64,000 nt of DNA, taken from JBDTVS01 sp040007095. Its GTDB lineage: Bacteria > Acidobacteriota > Vicinamibacteria > Vicinamibacterales > CAVVIG01. The stretch is from the NCBI GenBank assembly GCA_040007095.1, contig JBDTVS010000048.1, positions 44,502 to 108,501 on the forward strand, read 5' to 3'. This document shows, one piece after another, positions 51,711-60,598 of this stretch (its first letter is position 1; each line of letters opens with the position of its first letter). Both the position numbers and the translations under genes were made by a program. Below the pieces are notes generated by a model that was not told the origin of the DNA, ran no database searches, and was given only the letters and a program-made list of their open reading frames with translations.

Positions 51711-53972
51711 ATGGTCCAGATCGCCGAGATGGCCTCCGTCTTTTTCCGGCGCTGCGGCGCGATGGCCTTGGTCGCGTTTGTCGGCAGCGTCTCCCTCGGC
51801 GCACAGACTCGCGATTGGCCGTCGGAACGCCCGCCCCGCCCTCTCGCCGCCCGCGATTCCAAGTTCCCGCCGTACCAAATTCAGACCCTCCCCAACGGGC
51901 TGCAGGTGATGACGATCCTGCATCACGAGCAGCCGGCCGTGAGCATGCGGCTGCTGATCCGGACCGGAACCGCGTCGGATCCGAAGGGGAAGCTGGGACT
52001 GGTGCACGAACTGGCGTCGCTGCTCGACCAGGGCACGGAATCGAAATCCGCCGGCGAGGTCAACGACGAGATCGACTCGATCGGCGGTTTGATGGGCGCG
52101 GGTGCCTCGACCGATCTGACGTTCATGAACATGGTCGTCATGAAGGACAGCTTCGAGCCGGGCCTGCGCATGCTGTCCGACATGGCGCGCCACCCGGCCT
52201 TCTCGCCAGCCGAGATCGAGCGCCAGCGGCAGCAGACCCTGTCGGGTCTGCGCGTCAGCCTGGAAGACCCCGACTACGTCGCCGACGCGGTCTTCGATCG
52301 ACTGGTCTACGGCTTCCATCCCTACGGCATGCCGCATACCGGCACGCCGGAATCGATCGGCGGGATCACGCGCGACGACCTCGTGGCCTTCCACGGCAGG
52401 AATTTCGTCCCGAACAACGCGATTCTCGCCATCGTCGGGGACGTGACGGCGGAGGAAGCGCTCGACGGAGTCAAGAAGGTGTTCGGCGACTGGGCGCGCA
52501 AGGACGTGCCGGCCGAGCGGTTCATCGAGCCGCCGGCGCCCACGCGGCGGTTGATTGTGGTCAACAAACCCGATGCGGTCCAGACGGAAGTGCGGGTGGG
52601 CCACATCGGTATTCAGCGCAAACATCCCGACTACATGGCGGTCAACCTCGCGATCCGGATTCTCGGCGGCGAGGGCAGCAACCGTCTCCACAATGTCCTG
52701 CGCACGCAACGTGCGCTCACCTACGGCGCCCAGGCCAACATGGACGCGTTGAAGGAGAGTGGCGACTTCGTCGCGCAGACCAACACCCGGTCTGACGCGA
52801 CCGCCGAAGTGCTGCGTCTCACGTTCGACGAGTTCTGGCGGCTGCAGCGCGATCCGGTCAGCGAGCGGGAGCTGGCAGACGCCAAGGCCTACATGACCGG
52901 CAGCTTTCCGCTGACGATCGAAACCCCTGACGCGATCGCCATGCAGGTGCTGAACGTCGTGTTCTACGGGCTGCCGATCGAGGATCTGCAGAACTATCGG
53001 GACCGCGTGAACGCGGTGACCGTCGAGGACATCCAGCGGGTGGCCCGCGCCTACTTGCGACCGGATCGGCTGTCGGTCGTGCTGGTGGGCAACGTGGCCG
53101 CGTTCGCGTCGTCGTTGAAGGGGGTGGGCTTCAACAGCTACGAGACGGTCGAGCTCGGCAGCCTTGACCTCACCACGGCGGATTTCAAGCGTGCGGGCGG
53201 CCGGGCCGGCGCCTCGGCGCTGCCGCGGTTCCGTCCGGCGTCCACCCGGCCCCTCGCGTACCAGCCGTCGTCGGCGAGCGTGGCGCCGATGGCGCCACAG
53301 GACGGCGCGCAGGCAAAGGCGCTGCTCGAACGGGCGATTGCGGCAAAGGGCGGACTGCAGAAGCTGCGGGCCATCAAAGGCATCACCGCGAAAACCACGA
53401 CGACGATGGCCGGGCCGGAGGGACGGGTGCAGGCCGAATCGACCACGTATCTCGAGTACCCGAACCGGGTCCGCGTCGAGACCAGGCTGCCGGATCTTCT
53501 CTCGATTCAGGTCTACGACGGGGAACACGCCTGGGTGCGGGATCCGCAGGGATTACACGACGTGCCCGAACCATTCATCCGTGATCTCCAGACGAGCTTG
53601 AGGCGCGACACGATCGCGCTGCTGCTGGCAGCCGCAGACGGCTCGGTCAGCGTGCGTGCGCTGCAGGAGATCCAAAGCGACAACGGTGTCGTGCAACAAG
53701 GCCTCGAGTTGTCTGGACCGGGGCTCGAGCCCGTTGTGCTGTACATCAATCCCGCCACCGGCTTGATCTCGAAGCAGACCTACGTCGCGGGTGGGCCCGG
53801 GCAGCCGATCATCGAGGAACTCTTCGGCGACTATCGCGTGGTGGACGGCGTGCAGGTCGCGCATACCGCCGCGGTTCGCCGCGCGGGACAACTGATGCTG
53901 GAGCGCCGCGTCAACGTCATTTCGATCAACCCGCCGCTCGATCCCGCCCTGTTCACGCGCCCGGCGCCTTGA
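51711..53972 (+). CDS. M16 partner subunit with degenerate active site and C-terminal extra domain
   Basis: A 753-residue exported protein. The M16 fold is clear (YQIQTLPNGLQVMTIL, RALTYGAQANMDAL), but the zinc motif reads HELAS instead of HxxEH, so it should not bind zinc and is the non-catalytic partner of the previous gene. Residues ~520-753 form a separate beta-rich domain (AKALLERAIAAKGGLQKLRA, then YLEYPNRVRVETRL) resembling LolA/outer-membrane lipoprotein-sorting-like domains. The fusion could recruit lipids or cargo to the peptidase. lpxB follows with a TTGA overlap. Confidence 0.87.
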   Translation: MVQIAEMASVFFRRCGAMALVAFVGSVSLGAQTRDWPSERPPRPLAARDSKFPPYQIQTLPNGLQVMTILHHEQPAVSMRLLIRTGTASDPKGKLGLVHELASLLDQGTESKSAGEVNDEIDSIGGLMGAGASTDLTFMNMVVMKDSFEPGLRMLSDMARHPAFSPAEIERQRQQTLSGLRVSLEDPDYVADAVFDRLVYGFHPYGMPHTGTPESIGGITRDDLVAFHGRNFVPNNAILAIVGDVTAEEALDGVKKVFGDWARKDVPAERFIEPPAPTRRLIVVNKPDAVQTEVRVGHIGIQRKHPDYMAVNLAIRILGGEGSNRLHNVLRTQRALTYGAQANMDALKESGDFVAQTNTRSDATAEVLRLTFDEFWRLQRDPVSERELADAKAYMTGSFPLTIETPDAIAMQVLNVVFYGLPIEDLQNYRDRVNAVTVEDIQRVARAYLRPDRLSVVLVGNVAAFASSLKGVGFNSYETVELGSLDLTTADFKRAGGRAGASALPRFRPASTRPLAYQPSSASVAPMAPQDGAQAKALLERAIAAKGGLQKLRAIKGITAKTTTTMAGPEGRVQAESTTYLEYPNRVRVETRLPDLLSIQVYDGEHAWVRDPQGLHDVPEPFIRDLQTSLRRDTIALLLAAADGSVSVRALQEIQSDNGVVQQGLELSGPGLEPVVLYINPATGLISKQTYVAGGPGQPIIEELFGDYRVVDGVQVAHTAAVRRAGQLMLERRVNVISINPPLDPALFTRPAP

Positions 53973-55117
53973 CCGCGCGCCTCATGCTGTCGTGCGGCGA
54001 GACGTCCGGAGACCTCTACGCCGGCGCGCTCGTCCGCGAGCTCCGCGCGCTCGATCCCACGGTGTCTGTTCGCGGCGTCGGCGGACCGCAATTCGCCGCC
54101 GCCGGCGGCGAACTGATTGCGGATTACCGCGGACTCTCCGTGACGGGATTCGCTGCTCCCCTCGGCAAGCTGGGACACACCTACGCCAGGCTTCGCACGT
54201 TGCTCGATTCGGCCCGTCGGGATCCGCCCGACGCGATCATTGCGATCGACGTGCCCGACTTCAATTTCTGGCTCGTTAGAGGGGCGAAGCGCCTTGGCAT
54301 CCCGATCGTGTTCTATATCAGTCCGCAGATCTGGGCGTGGCGCGGCGGGCGGCTGAAAACGATCAAGGCCACCGCCGACCTCGTGATCGTGATCTTTCCG
54401 TTCGAGGAGAAGATCTACAGCGATGCGGGCGTCCCGGTGAGATTCGTCGGGCACCCGCTGATCGATCTGGTGGCACACGCCGACAAGCCGGCTTTTCTGC
54501 GCCGACACGGCCTGTCAGCCGACGCGCCGACGGTGGCGATCCTCCCGGGCAGTCGGGCGAACGAGCTCGCCAGGATCCTGCCGGACCTCATCGGCGCCGC
54601 GGAGCGGATCCGGGCGCGCGTGCCCAACGCGCAGTTCATCGTGGCCCGTGCGCCCGATCTTGACGATGCGTTGTTCGACGCCGCGCGGTCTCCGGTGCTC
54701 GGTCCCGTGGCGGTGGTTGAAGGGGACACCGACGCGGTGCTGTCGTCGGCCGACGTGGTGTTGACCGCGAGCGGGACCGCGACGGTGCAGACGGCCATCC
54801 ACGACGTGCCGATGGTGATCGTCTATCGGCTGTCGGCCCTGGAGTATTGGATTGGCCGGCGTCTGGTGACGGTGGACACCTTTGGGATGGTGAACCTGAT
54901 TGCCGGAGAAAAGATCGTTCCCGAGTTGATCCAGGAAGCGTTCACGCCCGAGGCAGTCGCGGACGAAGCGATTTCGTTGCTGACGGATTCGTCGCGACGC
55001 GCGCGGGTGCGCGAAGGGTTGGCGCGTGTCCGGCAGCGGCTCGGTGACCCCGGCGCGAGCCGCCGGGCCGCCGAGGCGATCTTGCAGGTCGTTCGCCAAG
55101 GAGGCAGACCGAAGTGA
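53969..55117 (+). CDS. lpxB: Lipid-A-disaccharide synthase
   Basis: A 382-residue GT19 glycosyltransferase joining UDP-2,3-diacylglucosamine and lipid X. Motifs are complete: CGETSGDLYAGALVREL, GVGGPQFAAAGGELIADYRG, YISPQIWAWRGGRLKTI, FPFEEKIY, FVGHPLIDLV and LPGSRANELARILPDL. TTG 53969 overlaps the previous TGA, a reasonable coupled start. lpxD lies 4.4 kb upstream; the M16 pair sits between the two lipid A genes. Confidence 0.95.
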   Translation: MTARLMLSCGETSGDLYAGALVRELRALDPTVSVRGVGGPQFAAAGGELIADYRGLSVTGFAAPLGKLGHTYARLRTLLDSARRDPPDAIIAIDVPDFNFWLVRGAKRLGIPIVFYISPQIWAWRGGRLKTIKATADLVIVIFPFEEKIYSDAGVPVRFVGHPLIDLVAHADKPAFLRRHGLSADAPTVAILPGSRANELARILPDLIGAAERIRARVPNAQFIVARAPDLDDALFDAARSPVLGPVAVVEGDTDAVLSSADVVLTASGTATVQTAIHDVPMVIVYRLSALEYWIGRRLVTVDTFGMVNLIAGEKIVPELIQEAFTPEAVADEAISLLTDSSRRARVREGLARVRQRLGDPGASRRAAEAILQVVRQGGRPK

Positions 55118-55127
55118 CGACCAATCG

Positions 55128-55694
55128 GTGGTGGACGTCTTGAAGAGGTCCACGAAGAGTTGGCTGGCGTTGTGGGTCGTGGCGCTGCTGACACCCAGCG
55201 CCAATGCGACCACGCTCGTTCCGGCCGACGTCGGCGAACTGGCGCGAGACGCCGGCGCCATCGTCCGCGGTCGTGTTACTGAGACTGCCGTGCAGTGGAC
55301 CGCAGATCGCCGTTCGATAGAAACGGTCGTCACGATGGAGACCGAGGCGTCGCTGAAAGGGTCGCTCGGCGCCAGCGTGCAGTTCGTCGTGCCCGGCGGA
55401 TCCCTCGGACGGTATCGGCGGATCCTCGTCGGCGCGCCAGAGTTCAGCGTCGGTCAGCGTGTCGTCGTGTTCCTGGGATGGCGGGGACCGAGCTTTCCGT
55501 ATCTCCTCGGTCTGGGGCAGGGCGTATATCGCGTGGAAGCCGACCGAGATCGAGGATGGCTGGTGACGCCGCCGGCCATCCTGCCGACGGGAAGCAGCAC
55601 CGTCGGTATCATACGCGGGGATCCAGCCCGCAGGCCGATGCCGCTCGCGGAGTTCGAGCAGCGCGTTCGAGAGCTGGCCGGAGCGCCGCGATGA
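55128..55694 (+). CDS. Secreted protein of unknown family, first of a matrixin module
   Basis: About 188 residues from GTG 55128 (GTG 55131 is an alternative; neither has a close SD). A signal peptide (WLALWVVALLTPSANA) is followed by a beta-rich domain with VPADVGELARDAGAIVRGRV and FVVPGGSLGRYRRILVGAPE. I do not recognise a named family. It overlaps the matrixin gene by four bases (ATGA), so it may be an inhibitor, chaperone or substrate of that protease. Confidence 0.65.
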   Translation: MVDVLKRSTKSWLALWVVALLTPSANATTLVPADVGELARDAGAIVRGRVTETAVQWTADRRSIETVVTMETEASLKGSLGASVQFVVPGGSLGRYRRILVGAPEFSVGQRVVVFLGWRGPSFPYLLGLGQGVYRVEADRDRGWLVTPPAILPTGSSTVGIIRGDPARRPMPLAEFEQRVRELAGAPR

Positions 55695-56794
55695 ATGGTC
55701 GCTGCTGTCCCGCGATTTTCACGTGCCTCGATATCGTAGTGCCCGGCTTCAGCCGGACCGTGACAGGTCGATGCGACCCACGGACGGTGCGGCGACGCAA
55801 ATGCGCCATCGCCGCGCTGATCGTGGCCGCGATGGTGTTCGCGCAATCCGCGCCGGCGTTCGCCTATCTGAAGTTCGGCATCGAGTCGAGCAGCGGGGCG
55901 GTGACGCTGAAATGGGCCCGCCCTGTCCGCTATTTTGTGAACAACGGCGGCGCGCCGGGAGTGGCGCCGTCGGACCTTCAGGCCGCAGTCGGTCGGGCGT
56001 TTTCCACGTGGCAGGCGGTGCCGACGGCGTCGATCACGTACCAGTTCGTCGGGTTCACCTCCGCTCTGCCTTCAGAAGAAGACGGGCAGAGCACGCTCGG
56101 GTTCGATCTGCGGCCGGATCTCGACCGGGTGCTCGCGTCCACCGATATTCTCGTGGACAACGCGACGGGCGAGATTGTCGAGGCCGACATCTTCTTCAAT
56201 ACCGCGTTCGCGTGGTCGGTGGCTCCCGGCGGCGAAGCCGGCAAGTTCGATCTCGAGTCGATCGCCGTGCACGAGATCGGACATTTGAGCGGCCTCGGGC
56301 ATTCGGCGCTGGGCGAGACCGAACTGCGGGCCGACGGCGGGCGGCGCGTGCTCGCGGCGGAGGCGGTGATGTTTCCGATCGCGTATCCGGCGGGCAACGT
56401 ATCGACGCGAACGCTGCGCGCCGACGACATCGCCGGCATCTCGGACCTGTATCCCGACGGCGGATTCAGCACCGCGACCGGCAGCGTGTCCGGCCGGGTC
56501 ACGCACAACGGCGTGGGCGTGTATGGCGCGCATATCGTCGCGTTCGACCCTGCGAATGGATCGCTCGTCGGGGGTCTTTCGCTCGACAGCCAGGGGCGCT
56601 TTGCCGTGCAGGGACTGTCGCCGGGTCCCCATGTCCTCCGCGTCGAGCCGCTCGACGATGCCGACCTCGCCAGCTTCTTCAACGCGGACAGAAGAGTCGA
56701 CCTGGATTTTCGGGTGGCGTTCGTGCTGCGTCTCGTGGTCGTCCCGCGCGGGGGCGACAGTGGATCGGTGGAGATCGCGGTGGTTGGAAAGTGA
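55691..56794 (+). CDS. Matrixin-like (metzincin) secreted metalloprotease
   Basis: A 367-residue exported zinc protease: metzincin motif HEIGHLSGLGHS (His194, His198, His204) and the Met-turn region (AVMFPIAYPAG). A C-terminal carboxypeptidase-regulatory-like beta domain follows (SGRVTHNGVGVYGAHIVAFD). The ATG at 55691 is suggested by the ATGA overlap, but the first ~30 residues are encoded partly by a repeat (GTAGTGCCCGGCTTCAGCC) and are not signal-like; the true signal is AALIVAAMVFAQSAPAFA, so translation may begin at a GTG near residue 24-33. The next gene overlaps by GTGA. Confidence 0.83.
   Translation: MNGRCCPAIFTCLDIVVPGFSRTVTGRCDPRTVRRRKCAIAALIVAAMVFAQSAPAFAYLKFGIESSSGAVTLKWARPVRYFVNNGGAPGVAPSDLQAAVGRAFSTWQAVPTASITYQFVGFTSALPSEEDGQSTLGFDLRPDLDRVLASTDILVDNATGEIVEADIFFNTAFAWSVAPGGEAGKFDLESIAVHEIGHLSGLGHSALGETELRADGGRRVLAAEAVMFPIAYPAGNVSTRTLRADDIAGISDLYPDGGFSTATGSVSGRVTHNGVGVYGAHIVAFDPANGSLVGGLSLDSQGRFAVQGLSPGPHVLRVEPLDDADLASFFNADRRVDLDFRVAFVLRLVVVPRGGDSGSVEIAVVGK
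55736..55762. repeat. Palindromic CCGGCTTCAGCCGG repeat inside the matrixin 5' region
   Basis: GTAGTGCCCGGCTTCAGCC continues to GGACCG and contains the palindrome CCGGCTTCAGCCGG (55743-55756). The same palindrome in inverse is at 48313-48326 within the dispersed repeat. Its presence in the first codons of the matrixin gene suggests repeat insertion near the start. Confidence 0.5.
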
Positions 56795-57558
56795 ACGGCA
56801 AGCGGGTCGGAGAGGAGTTGGAAACCGAGATCGCGAAGCGCGAGCTGGAACCACAACGATCACGCAGACGATCGTTCCGTGGCGCATTCGCTTTGTGCGT
56901 TCTGTGCGCTTTGCTGGCGTCGGGTGTCGCCTGGGCGCAGGGCTCTGGCGAACCGCTCCCCGGCCGTTACGAGCTTGCGGCGGGGGTGTCGTGGACCGCA
57001 CCCGTGCCGCTCGGTTCCGCGGATGCGTCGTTGACGAACCCATCGGGCGGTCGCTATCGCCTGTTCTCGGCGTCGACCGAGATCGCTGGCGCTCCGGCCT
57101 TTGACGCGCGGCTCGGCCGCAGGCTGACGCGTGCCATTCAGGTCGAGCTCGGGGCATCGTACTCGTCGCCCACGCTCAGATCGAGCATCAGCAACGACGC
57201 GGAGAATGGCGCGGCGACCGTCGCGTCAGAATCGATCCGGCAGATCACCATCACGGGCGCCGCCGTGTTCTATGTGACTCGGTGGCGCATCGCATCACGG
57301 ATCCTGCCATTTGTGACGGGCGGTGGCGGATACCTGCGCCAGCTTCACCAGGGCGACACGCTGGCCGAGACAGGCCGCACGTATTTCGCCGGCGCCGGCG
57401 GTACGATCCCGCTAGGCTCGCAGAGGCGCGCCGATGGAGGCAATCGGCTGGGCATCCGAGCCGACGTCCGGGCCCTTTTCCAAACGGGTGGCGTGTCGCT
57501 CGGCGCGCAACGGCGCGTCTCGCCGTCGGTGACCGCCTCCGCGTTCGTGCGGTTTTAG
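56791..57558 (+). CDS. Small outer-membrane beta-barrel protein with repeat-derived signal peptide
   Basis: A 255-residue protein starting at GTG 56791, overlapping the matrixin stop (GTGA). Charged residues 1-33 precede the hydrophobic FALCVLCALLASGVAWAQ signal, then a Gly-rich beta-strand pattern with terminal Phe (SVTASAFVRF), typical of an outer-membrane barrel. The DNA for the signal is built from inverse nonamer-repeat units. It is third in the matrixin module and may be its surface anchor or export partner; function unknown. Confidence 0.68.
   Translation: MNGKRVGEELETEIAKRELEPQRSRRRSFRGAFALCVLCALLASGVAWAQGSGEPLPGRYELAAGVSWTAPVPLGSADASLTNPSGGRYRLFSASTEIAGAPAFDARLGRRLTRAIQVELGASYSSPTLRSSISNDAENGAATVASESIRQITITGAAVFYVTRWRIASRILPFVTGGGGYLRQLHQGDTLAETGRTYFAGAGGTIPLGSQRRADGGNRLGIRADVRALFQTGGVSLGAQRRVSPSVTASAFVRF
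56851..56925. repeat. 9-nt-period repeat encoding part of a signal peptide
   Basis: ACCACAACGATCACGCAGACG (56850-56870) and its inverse-type CTTTGTGCGTTCTGTGCGC (56891-56909) lie in the first codons of the barrel gene. The second half encodes LCVLCAL of the signal peptide. The two halves can pair imperfectly. Confidence 0.5.
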
Positions 57559-57649
57559 GATGTCAACCGCCTCTGCACCGACCCTCGTGGCCGCCGTTGG
57601 CCGTTTACGGCCGTGTGGTACGATCAATGTTTTTTCGAGGATTGACCCA

Positions 57650-60352
57650 ATGCCCAGCCTGAATTCCTTCGGTACCAGGACCACCATTCACGTCAGTGCT
57701 GGTCCGGTCCAGATCTACAGCCTCAAGGTCCTCGAGGCCGCCGGATTTCCCGAGGTTGCGCGATTGCCGTTCTCGCTGAAGATCCTGCTCGAAAACCTGC
57801 TGAGGTACGAGAACGGCGCGTCGGTAAAGGCGGCGGACATCGAGGCGTTGGCTCGTTGGAACGTCAAGAGCACCGAAGCCAGGGAGATTTCGTTCATGCC
57901 GGCCCGCGTCCTGCTGCAGGACTTCACCGGCGTGCCGTGCGTGGTCGATCTGGCCGCGATGCGAGACGGCATCGTTCGGCTCGGCGGGGATCCCAGCCGG
58001 GTGAATCCGCTGCAACCGGTCGAGCTCGTCATCGATCACTCCGTGCAGGTGGATGTTGCCGGCCGCGCCGATGCGTTTCACGTGAACGCCGATCTCGAGT
58101 TCTCGCGCAACAAAGAACGGTATGCGTTTCTGCGCTGGGGCCAGAACGCGTTTCACAACTTTCGCGTCGTCCCGCCCGATACCGGCATCGTCCACCAGGT
58201 GAACCTCGAATACCTGGCTCGCGTGGTGGTGTCGAATGAAACCGCGGAGGGCGTCGAAGCGTATCCGGACACGCTCGTCGGCACCGACTCGCACACGACG
58301 ATGGTGAACGGGCTGGGCGTGGTCGGATGGGGTGTCGGCGGGATCGAAGCCGAGGCGGCGATGCTCGGCCAGCCCTCGTCGATGCTGATTCCGCCGGTGT
58401 TGGGGGTCAAGCTGTCGGGCCGCCTGCCGGCGGGGACGACCGCGACCGACCTGGTGTTGACCGTCACCGAGCGGCTGCGCAAGCACGGGGTGGTCGGGAA
58501 GTTCGTCGAGTTCTACGGTCCGGGCCTCGAGCATCTGACGCTGGCCGATCGCGCGACGCTCGGCAACATGTGCCCCGAGTACGGCGCCACCATCGCTATC
58601 TTCCCGATTGACGCGATGACGCTCGAGTATCTGCGTCTCAGCGGCCGGGAGGCAGCGCGTGTCGAGCTGGTCGAAGCGTACGCTCGAGCGCAAGGCTTCT
58701 TCCGGGAACCCGGCAGCGCCGATCCGGATTATTCGGAAACGATCGAGATCGCGTTGGAAACCGTCGAGCCGTGCCTGGCCGGCCCGAAGCGTCCGCAGGA
58801 TCGCGTGTCGCTGAAGACGGCCAAGCAGGGGTTCGCGCAGGTGCTGCCCGGAATGATGACGGCGAAATCGGCCGTCAGCGGTGCCGGAACGGCCGTCGCT
58901 GCGCCTCCGGAAGCCGCGATCGATCACGGTTCGGTGGTCATTGCGGCGATCACCAGCTGCACCAATACCTCGAACCCGAGTGTGATGATTGGCGCGGGGC
59001 TCGTCGCGAGGAAGGCCGTGGAGAAGGGGCTGGCCGCCAAGCCCTGGGTCAAGACCAGCCTGGCCCCCGGCTCGAAGGTCGTCACCGACTATCTGAAGGA
59101 GGCCGGCCTCGACGTCTATCTCGATCGGCTCGGTTTCAATCTCGTCGGTTACGGCTGCACGACGTGCATCGGCAACAGCGGTCCGCTGTCCGATCCGGTG
59201 TCGGCCGAGATCGACGCACGCCAACTGGTGGTGGCGTCGGTGTTGAGCGGCAACCGCAACTTCGAGGGGCGCGTGCAGCAGCAGGTGCGAGCCAACTATC
59301 TGGCCTCGCCGCCCCTGGTCGTCGCCTACGCGCTTGCCGGTTCGATGACGGTGGACCTCACCACCGAGCCGCTTGGCATCGGAAAAGACGGCGCGCCGGT
59401 CTACTTGCGCGATATCTGGCCGACCGAGCAGGAGATTCAGCAGACGATGCTCCGCGCCGTCAGCGCCGATCACTTTCGAAAGCAGTACGCCCACGTCTTT
59501 CAGGGCGACGAGCGGTGGCAGACGCTCGAGGTGCCGATCGGGAGCTTGTTCGCCTGGGAGCCGGATTCGACCTACGTGCGCCATCCGCCGTTCCTCGAGG
59601 GCATGACGATGCAGCCGCCTCCGCTGACCGATATCGTCGGCGCTCGTGTGCTGGCGCTGCTCGGGGACAGCATTACCACCGATCACATCTCGCCGGCGGG
59701 ATCGATCAAGAAGGACAGTCCGGCCGGCAAGTACCTGATGGAGCACGGCGTACAGCCGCAGGATTTCAACTCCTACGGCGCTCGCCGCGGCAACCACGAG
59801 GTCATGATGCGCGGCACGTTCGCGAACACGCGTCTGCGCAACCAGATTGCGCCGGGTACTGAAGGCGGTTGGACCACCTATCAGCCGGACGGCGCCGTGC
59901 TGACGATCTACGATGCCGCGATGCAGTACAAGGCTGCCGGCATCCCGCTCGTGGTGCTGGCCGGCAAAGAGTATGGGTCCGGATCGTCCCGCGACTGGGC
60001 GGCGAAGGGCACGCTGCTACTCGGCGTCAAGGCGGTGATCGCCGAGAGCTTCGAGCGGATCCATCGCAGCAACCTGGTGAACATGGGCGTGCTGCCGCTC
60101 CAGTTCCAGGCGGGCGCCTCGGCGCTCTCTCTCGGGTTGACTGGCCACGAACGATTCGAGCTGCGCGGGATCGCCGAGGGGCTCCGCGCAGGCGGTCTCG
60201 TGACCGTGCGTGCGGTCGGCGATGGTCCCAAGACGATCGAGTTTCAAGCCGTGGTGCGGATTGATACGCCCGAGGAACTCGTCGCGTTCCGTCACGGTGG
60301 GATTCTGCCCTACGTCGTCCGTCAGTTGGTGGGGAGGGGCGCCGCAGTGTGA
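57650..60352 (+). CDS. acnA: Aconitate hydratase A
   Basis: A 900-residue TCA-cycle enzyme isomerising citrate to isocitrate. The [4Fe-4S] ligands are visible in AITSCTNTSNPSVMIGAG and GCTTCIGNSGPLSD; other signatures are TLVGTDSHTTMVNGLGVVGW and GKEYGSGSSRDWAAKG in the C-terminal swivel domain. ATG 57650 has SD GAGG 13 bases upstream. The AcnA/IRP type can also act as an RNA-binding apo-protein. It is preceded by a 91-bp gap with a short GGCCG-TTTA-CGGCC hairpin. Confidence 0.96.
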   Translation: MPSLNSFGTRTTIHVSAGPVQIYSLKVLEAAGFPEVARLPFSLKILLENLLRYENGASVKAADIEALARWNVKSTEAREISFMPARVLLQDFTGVPCVVDLAAMRDGIVRLGGDPSRVNPLQPVELVIDHSVQVDVAGRADAFHVNADLEFSRNKERYAFLRWGQNAFHNFRVVPPDTGIVHQVNLEYLARVVVSNETAEGVEAYPDTLVGTDSHTTMVNGLGVVGWGVGGIEAEAAMLGQPSSMLIPPVLGVKLSGRLPAGTTATDLVLTVTERLRKHGVVGKFVEFYGPGLEHLTLADRATLGNMCPEYGATIAIFPIDAMTLEYLRLSGREAARVELVEAYARAQGFFREPGSADPDYSETIEIALETVEPCLAGPKRPQDRVSLKTAKQGFAQVLPGMMTAKSAVSGAGTAVAAPPEAAIDHGSVVIAAITSCTNTSNPSVMIGAGLVARKAVEKGLAAKPWVKTSLAPGSKVVTDYLKEAGLDVYLDRLGFNLVGYGCTTCIGNSGPLSDPVSAEIDARQLVVASVLSGNRNFEGRVQQQVRANYLASPPLVVAYALAGSMTVDLTTEPLGIGKDGAPVYLRDIWPTEQEIQQTMLRAVSADHFRKQYAHVFQGDERWQTLEVPIGSLFAWEPDSTYVRHPPFLEGMTMQPPPLTDIVGARVLALLGDSITTDHISPAGSIKKDSPAGKYLMEHGVQPQDFNSYGARRGNHEVMMRGTFANTRLRNQIAPGTEGGWTTYQPDGAVLTIYDAAMQYKAAGIPLVVLAGKEYGSGSSRDWAAKGTLLLGVKAVIAESFERIHRSNLVNMGVLPLQFQAGASALSLGLTGHERFELRGIAEGLRAGGLVTVRAVGDGPKTIEFQAVVRIDTPEELVAFRHGGILPYVVRQLVGRGAAV

Positions 60353-60390
60353 AATCTCGGCTCTTCCCGAGGAGCAGGTCACGAGTATCA

Positions 60391-60429
60391 GACCGACTTC
60401 TTGGTGTTTCTGGCTTTGGGTAGTCGGTC
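60391..60429. repeat. Perfect 8-bp hairpin after acnA
   Basis: GACCGACT (60391-60398) and AGTCGGTC (60422-60429) pair perfectly around a 23-base loop rich in CTTGGTGTTTCTGGC, itself an inverse repeat unit. It could stop acnA transcription, though no T-tract follows. Confidence 0.45.
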
Positions 60430-60449
60430 GCTGTCAACGGCTTCACGGG

Positions 60450-60525
60450 GTTCACCACCGAGATCACCGAGTTCACCGAGAAAACATTCCGGCTTTTGCT
60501 CGGTGTGCTCGGCGGTTGACGTGAA
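60450..60525. repeat. 9-nt-period inverted repeat in the acnA-queG gap
   Basis: TTCACCACCGAGATCACCG then AGTTCACCGAG (60451-60480) gives three units; CTCGGTGTGCTCGGCGG (60499-60515) is their inverse. The two arms can form an imperfect hairpin with a short A-rich loop, suggesting a terminator. It is the best-preserved copy of the family in the window. The rest of the 246-bp gap shows no gene. Confidence 0.6.
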
Positions 60526-60598
60526 AATGGGTGACGACCCGGTTTTGTGGTTCATCTTGATTCTCGACAAATGATCGATACAGACCACGAGCGCTAGG

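Noticed and set aside
50331..53528. A long minus-strand frame (over 1000 codons) opposite the M16 genes
   Set aside because: It mirrors well-supported plus-strand genes, is Arg-rich with no recognisable family, and arises from GC-rich third codon positions.
57605..59797. A 730-codon minus-strand frame opposite acnA
   Set aside because: Aconitase on the plus strand has full motif coverage; the antisense product has no domain and atypical composition.
60450..60525. CRISPR array
   Set aside because: The repeats are nonamers without unique spacers of constant length, and no cas genes are nearby.
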